Shown here: positions 25,950 to 34,462 of the stretch, piece by piece
Numbering within the stretch: the stretch's first letter is position 1
Layout: each line of letters opens with the position of its first letter
From: Actinomycetota bacterium
GTDB taxonomy: Bacteria; Actinomycetota; Acidimicrobiia; IMCC26256; PALSA-555
Assembly (NCBI GenBank): GCA_003140175.1
Contig: PLJD01000032.1
Span: forward strand, 805 to 64,804
Direction of reading: 5' to 3'
DNA length: 64,000 nt
The notes under the pieces: model-generated
The model's database searches: none
Seen by the model: only the letters and a program-made list of their open reading frames with translations
Told to the model about the DNA's origin: nothing
Translations under genes and position numbers: made by a program

Positions 25950-26420
25950 CTAGGTCGAGCCTCGCAGCGCGGCGGTAACACGTTCCAGAGTCGCCTTCGG
26001 GCTCACCTTGTAGAACGTGGCCATGATCTTGCCGTTCTCGTCGATCACGAACGCCGACCGGATGATCCCCTTGAACTTTCGCCCGTAGAGGGTCTTGTCC
26101 CCCCAGGCTCCCCACGCGTCCGCCACGGCGTGGTCCTCGTCGGCGAGCAGCGGGAACTTCAGCCCGTACTTCACCGCAAACTTCTTCTGCTTCTCGGGCG
26201 GGTCGGGGCTGATCCCGATGACCTGGGTCTTGAGCCGCTTGAGGCTCGGGAGGGCTTCCTGCAACGAGCAGGCCTGGGTCGTGCATCCCGGGGTGTCGGC
26301 CTTCGGGTAGAAGTAGACGACGACTCGGCGGCCCTTGCACTCCGAGAGCCGCATCCGCTTCCCTGACTGGTCACGCAGCGCGAAGGCGGGTGCCTTCGCG
26401 CCGATCTTGAGCTGCGCCAC
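25950..26420 (-). CDS. bcp: Bcp/PrxQ-type peroxiredoxin
   Basis: A 156-residue thiol peroxidase that reduces hydrogen and organic peroxides. GAKAPAFALRDQSGK starts the thioredoxin fold; the peroxidatic Cys is in ADTPGCTTQACSLQE, with a second Cys five residues later, the arrangement of 2-Cys Bcp proteins. FPLLADEDHAVADAWGAWG is the conserved middle. I prefer GTG 26420 (VAQLKIG) because the in-frame sequence up to 26474 is Arg/Gly-rich and not peroxiredoxin-like. Confidence 0.9.
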   Translation of the reverse strand: MAQLKIGAKAPAFALRDQSGKRMRLSECKGRRVVVYFYPKADTPGCTTQACSLQEALPSLKRLKTQVIGISPDPPEKQKKFAVKYGLKFPLLADEDHAVADAWGAWGDKTLYGRKFKGIIRSAFVIDENGKIMATFYKVSPKATLERVTAALRGST

Positions 26421-26582
26421 CCCGTCGTCCCCTGCCTCGCGGGGCCCCTCACTGCCCCGGCCGCGCCGTAGCATGCCGCAGGTCGACCGGCGCGTCTAGG
26501 TCCGGGTCGGCGCGGGGCGAGCTCCGAGCGGGCTCGACCGGTCAGACCGGCCACCTGCTTCGGAGCCGGGCGGAGGGATGCG

Positions 26583-27377
26583 ATGAGCGACGATGTCACG
26601 ATCGACGGGTTCTCCCGCTCGACCTTCACTCACGGCGGCTACGAGCGACCGGTCTACTCGGGCGGCTCGGGCCCGGCGGTGATCGTGATCCACGAGGTGC
26701 CGGGCCTGCACCCGGGGGTCGTGAGCTTCGGGCGCCGGGTCGTCGACCGTGGCTTCCACGTGCGGATGCCGTCGCTGTTCGGCACGCCGAACCAGGCGGT
26801 CAGCGGCGGGTATATCGCGCGTTCGATGTTCGGCGGGTGTGTCGCCCGCGAGTTCTCGACCTGGGCGCTGCATCGCACCAGCCCGGTGATCGAATGGCTG
26901 CGCGCCTTGGCCGCCGACGCGCATGAGTCCTGTGGCGGTCCCGGCGTCGGCGCGGTCGGGATGTGCTTCACCGGCGGGTTCGCGCTGGGAATGATGGTCG
27001 ACGACCACCTGCAGGCCCCCGTGCTGAGCCAGCCGTCGCTGCCGCTCCCGGTCGGATCGCAGCGCAAGGCCGCGGTGGGGCTCAGCGACGCCGACCTCGA
27101 GCGCGTGAAGCAGCGCGCCGCCGACGGGGCGTGTCTGCTCGGGCTGCGCTTCACCCACGACGCCGCGGTTCCCCCGGCGCGGTTCGAGACCCTGCGCCGC
27201 GAGCTCGGCGACAACTTCATCGCGGTCGAGATCGATTCGTCGCCCGGCAACGCGTTCGGGTTCAAGCGCAGCGCCCATTCGGTGCTGACCCTGGAGTTCG
27301 TGGACGAGCCGGGCCATCCGACCCGTGATGCGCTGGACCGGGTGCTCGCCTTCTTCGACGAGCGCCTCCAGACCTAG
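26583..27377 (+). CDS. Dienelactone hydrolase family protein
   Basis: A 264-residue alpha/beta hydrolase. The nucleophile is Cys in VGMCFTGGFAL (GxCxGG, typical of dienelactone hydrolases), the acid is probably Asp in RFTHDAAVP and the base His in SAHSVLTLEF. VIVIHEVPGLHPGV is the oxyanion strand. It may hydrolyse lactones or carbamoyl-type esters in catabolism. Preceded by GGAGGG near ATG 26583. Its TAG stop lies within a CTAG palindrome that also supplies the stop of the converging anti-sigma gene. Confidence 0.85.
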   Translation: MSDDVTIDGFSRSTFTHGGYERPVYSGGSGPAVIVIHEVPGLHPGVVSFGRRVVDRGFHVRMPSLFGTPNQAVSGGYIARSMFGGCVAREFSTWALHRTSPVIEWLRALAADAHESCGGPGVGAVGMCFTGGFALGMMVDDHLQAPVLSQPSLPLPVGSQRKAAVGLSDADLERVKQRAADGACLLGLRFTHDAAVPPARFETLRRELGDNFIAVEIDSSPGNAFGFKRSAHSVLTLEFVDEPGHPTRDALDRVLAFFDERLQT

Positions 27378-28045
27378 CTGGTCGCCTGGGCCTGGTTGAC
27401 CGCGGCCTGGCACACCACCGAGCCGCTCGGCGCGACGAGGTCGAGGCTCACCCCCTGGGCGGGCGGCAAGGGGGCGGCGCCGGTCCACTGGCCGTGGCCG
27501 CCGGTGATCGTGATCGTGCCGACCGTGCGGGGCGTGCCCGATGGCTGGCGCACTTGCAGCGAGTAGGTGCCGTCGGGGACGTTGTAGTCGACGTTGACGA
27601 CCACCGACGCCGGCGAGGAGGAGGACACGGCCACGTGGCCGACCTGCAGCCCGTTGGAACCGACCATGGCGACGCTGCGCAGGGCCGGTGCCGCGACCGG
27701 ATGCGCGCTGGTGGGGTGGAAGTCGATCACGCGCACGACGGTGATGGAGAGGATCGCCGCCGCGGCGGCGGTGACCGCGACCGTCGTGACCCATCGGCGG
27801 ACCGAGCGGCGCCGGGCGCCGCGGATGGTCGAGTCGATCCGACGGGCGAAGTCAGCGGGCGGCTCCAGCTCGGGAGCGAGACAGCTCACGCCATCGGCGA
27901 CGGCGGCCATCTCGTCGAGATAGCGCTGGCAGTGCGGACAGGTCGCCAGGTGCAGCAGCACCTCGGCGCGCGCCTGCCCGTCGAGGATGCCGAGCGCCAG
28001 CTCGGGCGCCGCGTCGCGAGCCGCCGTGCACGCCGCGCCGCTCAT
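27374..28045 (-). CDS. Membrane-anchored zinc-finger anti-sigma factor
   Basis: A 223-residue protein. The N-terminal ~65 residues have HLATCPHCQRYLDEM, the HxxxCxxC motif of zinc anti-sigma domains. A membrane helix lies at about 84-107 (VTTVAVTAAAAAILSITVV), and the extracytoplasmic part (about 110-223) is beta-rich and Ser/Thr/Gly-rich. It resembles the anti-sigma-K family. Its start overlaps the ECF sigma gene stop by four bases, so the two are coupled and it probably sequesters that sigma factor at the membrane. Confidence 0.82.
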   Translation of the reverse strand: MSGAACTAARDAAPELALGILDGQARAEVLLHLATCPHCQRYLDEMAAVADGVSCLAPELEPPADFARRIDSTIRGARRRSVRRWVTTVAVTAAAAAILSITVVRVIDFHPTSAHPVAAPALRSVAMVGSNGLQVGHVAVSSSSPASVVVNVDYNVPDGTYSLQVRQPSGTPRTVGTITITGGHGQWTGAAPLPPAQGVSLDLVAPSGSVVCQAAVNQAQATS

Positions 28046-28599
28046 TCGGTGTGCTCCTCGGTGAGCGCGAGGCGGAGGCGCTGCATCGCGGTGCGGATCC
28101 TGGTCTTGGCCGTCCCGAGGGGGATGTCCTCGCGCTCGGAGACCTCGCGGGCACTCAGACCCACGATGCCGGCCAGCACGATCGCTCGCCGCTGCTCGCC
28201 GGGCAGCGTGGCGATCGCCTGGTGGAGGCGCCCCGCGTCGTCGGAGACCAGCGCCGCCTCGGCCGGGCCTCGGCCGGGAGCGGGCGGCGACCAGGCGAGG
28301 ACGGCGTCAGGATCGATGGCGATGGGCCGACGAACGCGCATGGTGTCGATCGCGAGGTTGCGGGTGATGGTCAGCAGCCAGCTGACGACGGTGCCCCGTC
28401 GGGGGTCGTAGACGCCGGCGTGGCGCCATGCCCGCAGCAGGGCCTCCTGGGCGACATCCTCGGCGCCCCGGACGTCGCCGAGCATCGTGTAGGCCAGCCC
28501 GTAGATCCGCCGCTGGAACCGCTCGACGAACGCCGACGCTGCGTCAGGATCGCCGGTCGCCATCCCGGCCACGAGCGCATCGTCGGCAACTGACCACAT
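28042..28599 (-). CDS. ECF-type RNA polymerase sigma factor
   Basis: A 185-residue sigma-70 family protein. Region 2 has AFVERFQRRIYGLAYTML and EDVAQEALLRAWRHAGVYD then WLLTITRNLAIDTMRVRR; region 4 has LPGEQRRAIVLAGIVGLSAREVSE and IPLGTAKTRIRTAMQRL, the HTH that reads -35 elements. ATG 28599 (MWSVADD) gives the normal ECF length. It heads a two-gene unit with its anti-sigma factor and is divergent from a cupredoxin, a likely regulon member. Confidence 0.9.
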   Translation of the reverse strand: MWSVADDALVAGMATGDPDAASAFVERFQRRIYGLAYTMLGDVRGAEDVAQEALLRAWRHAGVYDPRRGTVVSWLLTITRNLAIDTMRVRRPIAIDPDAVLAWSPPAPGRGPAEAALVSDDAGRLHQAIATLPGEQRRAIVLAGIVGLSAREVSEREDIPLGTAKTRIRTAMQRLRLALTEEHTE

Positions 28600-28633
28600 G
28601 AGAGACCTACGTTGGCGGGAGGCCGCCGGATTG

Positions 28634-28656
28634 GACCCCACGTTAGCGGCGGTTCC
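28634..28656 (-). promoter_or_regulatory. Possible autoregulatory ECF promoter
   Basis: On the minus strand GGAACC (28656-28651) resembles an ECF -35 element and GGTC (28637-28634) a -10 GTC, with about 13 bases between them, slightly shorter than usual. It lies upstream of the sigma gene start at 28599. A weak call from pattern alone. Confidence 0.25.
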
Positions 28657-28725
28657 CCAATCCGTCCGGGCTCCCCGCCCGTAGTGTTCTGGTAGTCGAG
28701 CACCGCCGTCCAGAGGGAGCACAGC

Positions 28726-29256
28726 ATGAAGAAGTTGCCCGCCGCCGTGGCAGTCGCGGCCACGGTCTTGGTATCCCTCGCGATCGTCGGTCCCGGCGTT
28801 GGCGCCACGATCGCGGCGAAGGGCGGGAACCCGGTCAAGCTCTCCGGGCGGGTGAACGTCGACGGGACGGCCACTGCCACCGGTGGCGCCGTGGCGATCC
28901 ACGTGACCGACTTCGCCTTCAACCCGACCTTCGTGAAGATCCCGGCTGGCATCCGGTCCATCACGGTGAATCTGACGAACGCCACCGGCACCGAGCACAC
29001 CTTCACCGTGCCCGGCACGAACGTCGACCAGATGCTCAACCCGGGCCAGTCGGCCACGGTCACGGTCCCGGTGCCCAAGTCCGGTGCGCTCGAGTTCCAC
29101 TGCCGGTTCCACGAGCCACTCGGCATGCAAGGCGCGTTCTTCACCAAGAAGGGCGCCAAGCTGGTGTCTACCAGCGGCGCCGCGACAAGCTCGGGCGCCA
29201 CCCCGACCACCAAGAAGCCGGCCAGCTCGAGCAGCTCTGGCGGGTACGGCTACTGA
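28726..29256 (+). CDS. Secreted cupredoxin (type 1 copper protein)
   Basis: A 176-residue exported blue-copper protein. A signal peptide occupies about 1-27 (KKLPAAVAVAATVLVSLAI, then Gly/Ala). The cupredoxin domain has VTDFAFNPTFVKIPAG and the complete set of type 1 copper ligands: His in EHTFTVPG, Cys in FHCRFHEPLGMQG, a second His two residues on and the axial Met. A Ser/Thr/Lys-rich tail ends in GGYGY. It is a putative extracytoplasmic electron carrier, divergent from the ECF sigma/anti-sigma pair, which may control it. Confidence 0.85.
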   Translation: MKKLPAAVAVAATVLVSLAIVGPGVGATIAAKGGNPVKLSGRVNVDGTATATGGAVAIHVTDFAFNPTFVKIPAGIRSITVNLTNATGTEHTFTVPGTNVDQMLNPGQSATVTVPVPKSGALEFHCRFHEPLGMQGAFFTKKGAKLVSTSGAATSSGATPTTKKPASSSSSGGYGY

Positions 29257-29594
29257 TCGGCTGACGAGACGGGGGGCGGGGGGCGGCGACGGGTCAGCCC
29301 GTGACCAAAGAACCCGCCCTTCGGCCGGGCGTGGGCGTGGTAATGGTCGGGGATCTGGCGCATGTTGTCGTCGACGTAGTGCTCGAAGCCGAAGTAGGCC
29401 CCCACGACGTCAGCGAGGCGGGCGTGCATGTGGTCGAGCGCGTCGCTGGGCGGCTCGGTGTCGTGGACCCGCCAGACGACCATCGGGACCGCGCAGATCT
29501 CGCACTCCGCGATCCAGCACACGTCATCCTCGTGGTACCAGGGCGTGATCCGTGCCGCCTCACAGAGATCGCAGTGCTCCCCTCCCGCGCTCAT
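29250..29594 (-). CDS. HIT-superfamily-like Cys/His-rich protein
   Basis: A 114-residue small cytosolic protein. It starts with a CxxC pair (HCDLCEAA), has a second pair (CEICAVP) and ends with DHYHAHARPKG, an H-x-H-x-H run that matches the histidine-triad active site. The HEDDVCWIAECE region looks like the HIT 'EDD...A' strand. It is shorter than standard HIT hydrolases and has an extra zinc-like site. ATG overlaps the trpA stop by four bases, so it is translated with the trp genes. Role unknown; nucleotide hydrolysis is plausible. It converges on and overlaps the cupredoxin gene by seven bases. Confidence 0.6.
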   Translation of the reverse strand: MSAGGEHCDLCEAARITPWYHEDDVCWIAECEICAVPMVVWRVHDTEPPSDALDHMHARLADVVGAYFGFEHYVDDNMRQIPDHYHAHARPKGGFFGHGLTRRRPPPPVSSADQ

Positions 29595-30361
29595 GCGTCG
29601 AGCGCGGCGCGCAGTTCGGTGACGAAGGCGTGCGCGTCGTCGGGACCGCCGCCGTGGAGCAGCCGGGCGATGAGCGCGCTGCCGACGATGACACCGTCGG
29701 CGGCGCCCGCCGCGGTGACCGCCTGGTCCGGCGTGGAGATCCCGACGCCGAGGAGGACCGGCCGGTCGGTCGCCGCCTTGCAGCGTCGACCCATCTCGAG
29801 CGCCTCGGTCGCCAGGCGTTTCCGCTCGCCGGTGACCCCCATGAGCGCGACGCCGTACACGAAGCCGCGCGAGCGGTCGCAGATCGCCTGCAGACGGTCG
29901 TCGGGGGTCGTCGGGGCCGCCAGCAGGACCGTCTCGACGCCCGCCCGGTCGGCTGCGTCGGCCCAGGGGTCGAGTTCGTCGAGCGGGAGGTCGGGGAGGA
30001 TCGCCCCGTCGATGCCGGCGTCGGCCAGCGAAGCCGCGAAGCGTTCGTGGCCTGCGTGATGCACCGGGTTGTAGTAGGTCATGGCGACGAGTGGCACGTC
30101 GACGTCGACCTGCGCGGCGTCGGCGATGACTTTGGCCGGCGTGGCGCCGAGGTCGATGGCCCGCTGGGAGGCCTCCTGGATGGTGGGGCCGTCCATCACC
30201 GGATCCGAGAACGGGATGCCGATCTCGACCGCGTCGGCGCCCGCGTCGACCACGGCCCGAACCACGTCGAGCCAGCCCGAACCGAGACCGCCGGTGACGT
30301 AGGGGACGAGCAGCGGCCGGCCCGCGGCGCGTCGGGCCCGCAGGTGCTCCTCGAGCCTCAC
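29591..30361 (-). CDS. trpA: Tryptophan synthase alpha subunit
   Basis: A 256-residue TIM-barrel subunit that cleaves indole-3-glycerol phosphate to indole. Landmarks: [11 protein letters not shown], catalytic Glu in [19 protein letters not shown], Asp in ILPDLPLDE, then [11 protein letters not shown] and [11 protein letters not shown] for the phosphate pocket. The GTG start at 30361 overlaps the trpB stop (GTGA). The open frame continues upstream of this, but only the part from the GTG is TrpA-like. Confidence 0.95.
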   Translation of the reverse strand: MRLEEHLRARRAAGRPLLVPYVTGGLGSGWLDVVRAVVDAGADAVEIGIPFSDPVMDGPTIQEASQRAIDLGATPAKVIADAAQVDVDVPLVAMTYYNPVHHAGHERFAASLADAGIDGAILPDLPLDELDPWADAADRAGVETVLLAAPTTPDDRLQAICDRSRGFVYGVALMGVTGERKRLATEALEMGRRCKAATDRPVLLGVGISTPDQAVTAAGAADGVIVGSALIARLLHGGGPDDAHAFVTELRAALDA

Positions 30362-31596
30362 GAGAGCGGCTCTCCGGTGAGACGCTCCGCGACGTACGCG
30401 GCGTCCTTGTCGCCGCGCCCGGACAGGGTGATCAGGACCTCGGATCCGTGGGGCACCGCGTGGCCGGCTTCGCGCGCCAGCCACCCGATGGCGTGGGCCG
30501 GCTCGAGCGCCGGGACGATCCCCTCGGTGGCGGCCAGCAGCTGAAAGCCGGCGATGGCCTCCTCGTCGGTGGCCGGGTGGTACTCCGCCCGTCCGGTCGC
30601 GGCGAGTGCGGCGTGCTCGGGGCCGACGCCGGGATAGTCGAGGCCGGCGCTCACCGAGTGGGCCTCGAGGATCTGGCCGTCCTCGTCTTGGAGGTACAGC
30701 GACCGGGCCCCGTGGAGCACGCCGGGGACCCCGCGGGTGATCGACGCGCCGTGCTGCCCCGATTCCAGACCGAGCCCGCCCGCCTCGACGCCGACCAGAC
30801 GAGCGTCGGTGTCCAAGAATCCGGCGAAGGTCCCGATGGCGTTCGAGCCGCCACCGACGCACGCCACGACGACGTCGGGGTCACCCCCGAGCAGATCACG
30901 GCACTGGGCGCGGGCTTCGTCGCCGACGACCCGCTGGAACTCGCGCACCATCCACGGATACGGGTGGGGGCCGACCACGGAGCCGATGCAGTAATGGGTG
31001 GACTCGACGCTGGCGACCCAGTCCCGCAACGCATCGTTGATGGCGTCCTTCAGGGTGGCGCTGCCCGACTCGACCGAGACGACCTCGGCACCCAAGAGGC
31101 GCATGCGCCACACGTTCAACGCTTGACGCTCGACGTCGACCGCGCCCATGAACACCATGCACTGCATCCCGAACAGGGCGGCGGCAGTCGCGGTGGCGAC
31201 GCCGTGCTGCCCGGCGCCGGTCTCGGCGATGACCCGCTGCTTGCCCATCTGACGGGCCAGGAGCGCCTGACCCAAGACGCTGTTGATCTTGTGCGAGCCG
31301 GTGTGGGTGAGGTCCTCGCGCTTGAGCAGCACCCGCACCCCGAGCCGCTCCGACAGGCGACGGCATTCGGTGACCGGGGTGGGGCGCCCCGCGTAGTTCG
31401 CGAGCAGCCCCGCGAGCTCGTCGCGAAACTCGGTCGAGGCCCACGAGGCCCGAAACGCCACTTCGAGCTCCTCGAGCGCCGGGACCAGCGCCTCGGGGAT
31501 GAAGCGGCCGCCGAACTCGCCGAACCGTCCGAGGCCGAGCGGCTCGGGCCCGGGGGGTCCGAGCAGGACGGCGGCGCCGCGCTGGAGTGGGGTCAC
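30358..31596 (-). CDS. trpB: Tryptophan synthase beta subunit (TrpB1)
   Basis: A 412-residue PLP enzyme joining indole and serine. The PLP Lys is in [27 protein letters not shown] is the phosphate/amine loop, [15 protein letters not shown] binds the cofactor phosphate, and [15 protein letters not shown] is a late active-site loop. It is the canonical TrpA-dependent type, coupled to trpA by a four-base overlap. A second, TrpB2-type gene lies at 36062. Confidence 0.96.
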   Translation of the reverse strand: MTPLQRGAAVLLGPPGPEPLGLGRFGEFGGRFIPEALVPALEELEVAFRASWASTEFRDELAGLLANYAGRPTPVTECRRLSERLGVRVLLKREDLTHTGSHKINSVLGQALLARQMGKQRVIAETGAGQHGVATATAAALFGMQCMVFMGAVDVERQALNVWRMRLLGAEVVSVESGSATLKDAINDALRDWVASVESTHYCIGSVVGPHPYPWMVREFQRVVGDEARAQCRDLLGGDPDVVVACVGGGSNAIGTFAGFLDTDARLVGVEAGGLGLESGQHGASITRGVPGVLHGARSLYLQDEDGQILEAHSVSAGLDYPGVGPEHAALAATGRAEYHPATDEEAIAGFQLLAATEGIVPALEPAHAIGWLAREAGHAVPHGSEVLITLSGRGDKDAAYVAERLTGEPLS

Positions 31597-31651
31597 GGCG
31601 CGATGTTAGGGGTCCCCCCCGAGCGTGGCCCGCTCGAAATTCGGTGCGGAG

Positions 31652-32341
31652 TCACGCGCGCGGGTCCAGACGCCAGTCGTAGAGGCGTCCGGGCTCCGGT
31701 TCGGGGATCCACCCGTCGCGTGCCACCTCGTCGGCTGCCTCGCGGGCCGCTTCGATGAAGTGGCGAAGCCGGATCGGGTCCTTACGACCCGATCCGGGCT
31801 CGGTCTCGACGCCGGTCGAGACGTCGACGCCCCACGGTCGGACTCGACGGATGGCGTCGCCCACATTGCCGGCATCGAGACCGCCGGCGAGGACGACGCG
31901 CACCCCCGACGGCGCACCCTCGGCCAGCGACCAGTCAAAGACCCGCCCCGACCCCGGGTCGGGGGCGTCGATCAGCACGGCACTGGCTCCCCCGTCCGCG
32001 GCGTCGGCGAGGGCGGGATCACCGGCCCGGAACGCCCAGATGACCAGCGGCACCCGGTCGGCGATCCACCGGACCTCCGAGGCGTGCTCGCGGCCGTGCA
32101 GCTGCGCGCCGGTGAGACCGAGCGAGTGCACGATCTCCACCACCCGCTCGCGGCGCTCGTCCCGGAAGATCCCCACCGTCGGCGTCTTCGGTGGCAGGCG
32201 ATGCACGATCGCTCGCACCTCGCTCGAGCGGACCTGGCGGGGACTCCCCGGGGCGAAGACGAAGCCGAGGCCGTCCGCGCCGAGCGCGACCGCGAGGAGC
32301 GCGTCATCCTCGCTCGTGATCCCGCAGATCTTGATGAACAC
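31652..32341 (-). CDS. trpF: Phosphoribosylanthranilate isomerase
   Basis: A 229-residue TIM-barrel isomerase. The catalytic Cys is in FIKICGITSEDDA, then GLGFVFAPGSPRQV, LTGAQLHGREHAS, AVLIDAPDPGSG (catalytic Asp) and VVLAGGLDAGNVGDAI and GVDVSTGVETEPGSGRKD for the phosphate site. GTG 32341 puts the conserved KICGIT at the N-terminus. A stand-alone trpF is uncommon in actinobacteria, where PriA often covers this step. Confidence 0.93.
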   Translation of the reverse strand: MFIKICGITSEDDALLAVALGADGLGFVFAPGSPRQVRSSEVRAIVHRLPPKTPTVGIFRDERRERVVEIVHSLGLTGAQLHGREHASEVRWIADRVPLVIWAFRAGDPALADAADGGASAVLIDAPDPGSGRVFDWSLAEGAPSGVRVVLAGGLDAGNVGDAIRRVRPWGVDVSTGVETEPGSGRKDPIRLRHFIEAAREAADEVARDGWIPEPEPGRLYDWRLDPRA

Positions 32342-32687
32342 CGCTTCGACGGTACACGGGGGCACCAGCCGCCACTGGGTGTCTCGCGCCGCGAACCGAT
32401 CAGGACCGGGGCGCGGCGCGGCCTCGCGTTGACGGCTCGACGGTCGGACCCGACCCGCTCGTGACGCTCTCCCGGCGCAGGGGCAGCACGGTCGGCTCCG
32501 CAGCCGGTTCGAGCCGTGCCGCGCTGGTCGCCGGGCCGGGATCAGGCCGGACCGGGCACCCCGAGACCGTCAGTCCCGGCCCGAGCCGACCGCCCGCCCG
32601 GGTGGGACTGGGTTCGACCGATCCGCCGCGGTCGGCCCGAACCTCGGGCAGTACCATGAGCCGGCCCCAGCCCGGGGCGAGGTGCCC
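32342..32687. other. Intergenic region between trpF and the PAP2-like gene
   Basis: About 346 bases between divergent genes. Purine- and pyrimidine-rich GC blocks, but no convincing small gene, hairpin terminator or RNA structure was found. Promoters for trpF (minus) and the membrane protein (plus) should lie here, but no clear -10/-35 pair is visible. Confidence 0.4.
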
Positions 32688-33659
32688 ATGACCCAGGACG
32701 CACTGAGCTCGAGCCCGGTTCGCAATGTCGACGCGGGCACGGGCGTCGCGATGCTCGACGTCGTGGTCCGCCACCGGCGGACCGTCGTCAGCGCCTACCT
32801 CGCCGTCTCGCTGGGCGCGCTCGCAGGCACCGGCGCCCCCGACCGGCCCACCGTGCTGTGGTGGCTGGTCGGCCTGGGCGCGATCACCTGCGTCGGCGCG
32901 GAGCGTGGCGTGCGGCGCTTCATCATGAACTGGCTGCCGGTCCTCATCATCGCCGCCGGCTACGACACCGTGCGCGCCCAGGCGCCCAACCTCCTCGGTC
33001 GTGCCATCGTGCGACCCCAGCTGCACTTCGACGAGACGCTGTTCGGCGGGGTCGCACCGACGGTTCGCCTCCAGCGCCTCCTCGGCGTACGGACCGGTGT
33101 CGTGCACTGGTGGGACTACCTGGTGTGGCTCGGCTACCTGTCGCACTTCGGGGTCACGCTCGTCATCACCGCATTCCTGTATGTCACCAATCGGGAGCGC
33201 TTCCGTCGCCTCGCCGCCCTCATCGTCACGGTGAGCCTGGCCGGGTTCGTCACCTACTTCGTCGTGCCGGCCGTGCCGCCGTGGCTCGCCAGCCGTCAAG
33301 GGGCCCTGCCCCACACCACCCGCATCGTCCAGCAGGTCTGGGCACACCTCGGGCTCACCGGAATCGCGAAGATCTTCGACGGCAGCACTCAGTTCGCGAA
33401 CCCGGTCGCCGCGCTGCCGTCGCTGCACGCCGCGTGGCCGTTCATGCTGTTGCTGTTCTTCTGGCCGACCGCCCGGCGCGGACGGTGGGCACTCCTCGCC
33501 TACAACCTGTTCATGTGCTTCGTGCTGCTCTACGGCGCGGAGCACTACGCCGCCGACATCATGCTCGGCTGGGTCTACGCGATCATCGTGTTCGTCGCGT
33601 TCACCCGCTACTGGGCCCGGCGCGACGCGCGCACCTCGACGGCGGCGCCGACCGGCTGA
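32688..33659 (+). CDS. PAP2-superfamily polytopic membrane protein (IPC-synthase-like)
   Basis: A 323-residue membrane protein with about six helices. The conserved phosphatase/transferase motifs are PSLHAAWPF (about 247-255) and YGAEHYAADIMLGW (about 288-301), the C2/C3-type motifs with two His and an Asp. It resembles the PAP2_3 group, which includes inositol phosphoryl-transferases. It probably transfers or removes a lipid phosphate at the membrane. GGGGCGAGG six bases before ATG 32688 decides the start over GTG 32682. Confidence 0.78.
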   Translation: MTQDALSSSPVRNVDAGTGVAMLDVVVRHRRTVVSAYLAVSLGALAGTGAPDRPTVLWWLVGLGAITCVGAERGVRRFIMNWLPVLIIAAGYDTVRAQAPNLLGRAIVRPQLHFDETLFGGVAPTVRLQRLLGVRTGVVHWWDYLVWLGYLSHFGVTLVITAFLYVTNRERFRRLAALIVTVSLAGFVTYFVVPAVPPWLASRQGALPHTTRIVQQVWAHLGLTGIAKIFDGSTQFANPVAALPSLHAAWPFMLLLFFWPTARRGRWALLAYNLFMCFVLLYGAEHYAADIMLGWVYAIIVFVAFTRYWARRDARTSTAAPTG

Positions 33660-33975
33660 GCCACCCCGGCGCCGGCCCCGACCCAGACCGCCGCCCCGTG
33701 AAAGCCCGGACGAACACTCCGCGAACGGGCCGTCGAACCGCCGTTCCCCGACACCCACCGGGTTGTTCGTTCCCGCTGCCGGTCGGCTCAGCGTGAGGGT
33801 CGGTGATCGCTCACGCTCACCCCGTCCCCTCACACCCTCCCTAGGAGCAGCCGGCTCCGGCCCACGCGCGGACCAGGCCCTCCACCGAACCGATCCCGGA
33901 TGGCGGACGGGCCGACCACGGCCCGATCGGCGGCCGGTCGGGTCACTCGATCCCGGACCCCGCGCCGGCGCCGCT
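33660..33975. other. Intergenic region with a dyad
   Basis: About 316 bases with no recognised gene. The notable element is the dyad at 33790-33817 listed separately. The rest is GC-rich sequence with no clear promoter. Confidence 0.4.
33790..33817. promoter_or_regulatory. Dyad (8-bp perfect inverted repeat)
   Basis: AGCGTGAG (33790-33797) and CTCACGCT (33810-33817) are perfect inverted repeats with a 12-base spacer. It could be a terminator for the PAP2-like gene (stop 33659) or an operator for the NTF2-like gene (start 33976). Position does not decide. Confidence 0.35.
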
Positions 33976-34452
33976 GTGAGCGACCCGGTCACCGAGCTCC
34001 ACGATCGCTTCGCGATCCACGACGTCACGATGCAGTACTGGATGAACGTGGACCGTCGCGACTGGCCGATGGTGAAGGCCTGCTTCGTGCCGGGAACGCT
34101 CGTCGACTACTCGGCGCTCATGCCGATCGGCTCGGCGGTTCCAGCCGAGGACGTGGTCGACCGGATCGCCGAGGCGATCGAGATCTACGCGGTGACCGTC
34201 CACAACGTCGGGAACCACGAGGTGCATCTCGCCGGCGACGAGGCGACGAGCGAGGCCTGCATCGTGGCTCACCACGTCTACCGGGATCCGCAACGCCAAG
34301 TTGGACGGCTCCCGGTGGCCGGCCTGCGGTACCGGGACGTCCTCGTGCGATCCGAGGCGGGCTGGCGGATCCGGGACCGGGTCGCGACCACCGACTGGCG
34401 GGCGTGGTGGGACTCCCGCGACCCGACCTATGTCGCCGGCGTCCACCAGTAG
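33976..34452 (+). CDS. SnoaL/NTF2-like protein
   Basis: A 158-residue cone-fold protein. LHDRFAIHDVTMQYWMNVDRRDWPMVKACF at the N-terminus is the usual helix pair of the SnoaL_4 group; HNVGNHEVHLAGDEATSEACIVAHHVY and RYRDVLVRSEAGWRIRDRVATTDW complete the sheet. Members include dehydratases, isomerases and binding proteins; no specific activity follows. The GTG at 33976 starts it. Only ten bases separate it from the downstream crotonase gene, suggesting a shared catabolic pathway. Confidence 0.8.
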   Translation: MSDPVTELHDRFAIHDVTMQYWMNVDRRDWPMVKACFVPGTLVDYSALMPIGSAVPAEDVVDRIAEAIEIYAVTVHNVGNHEVHLAGDEATSEACIVAHHVYRDPQRQVGRLPVAGLRYRDVLVRSEAGWRIRDRVATTDWRAWWDSRDPTYVAGVHQ

Positions 34453-34462
34453 GTCTGCGGCG

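Noticed and set aside
32400-34028. Minus-strand open frame of 542 codons opposite the PAP2-like gene
   Set aside because: The plus-strand gene has clear PAP2 motifs and membrane helices; this frame is charged and low-complexity with no motif.
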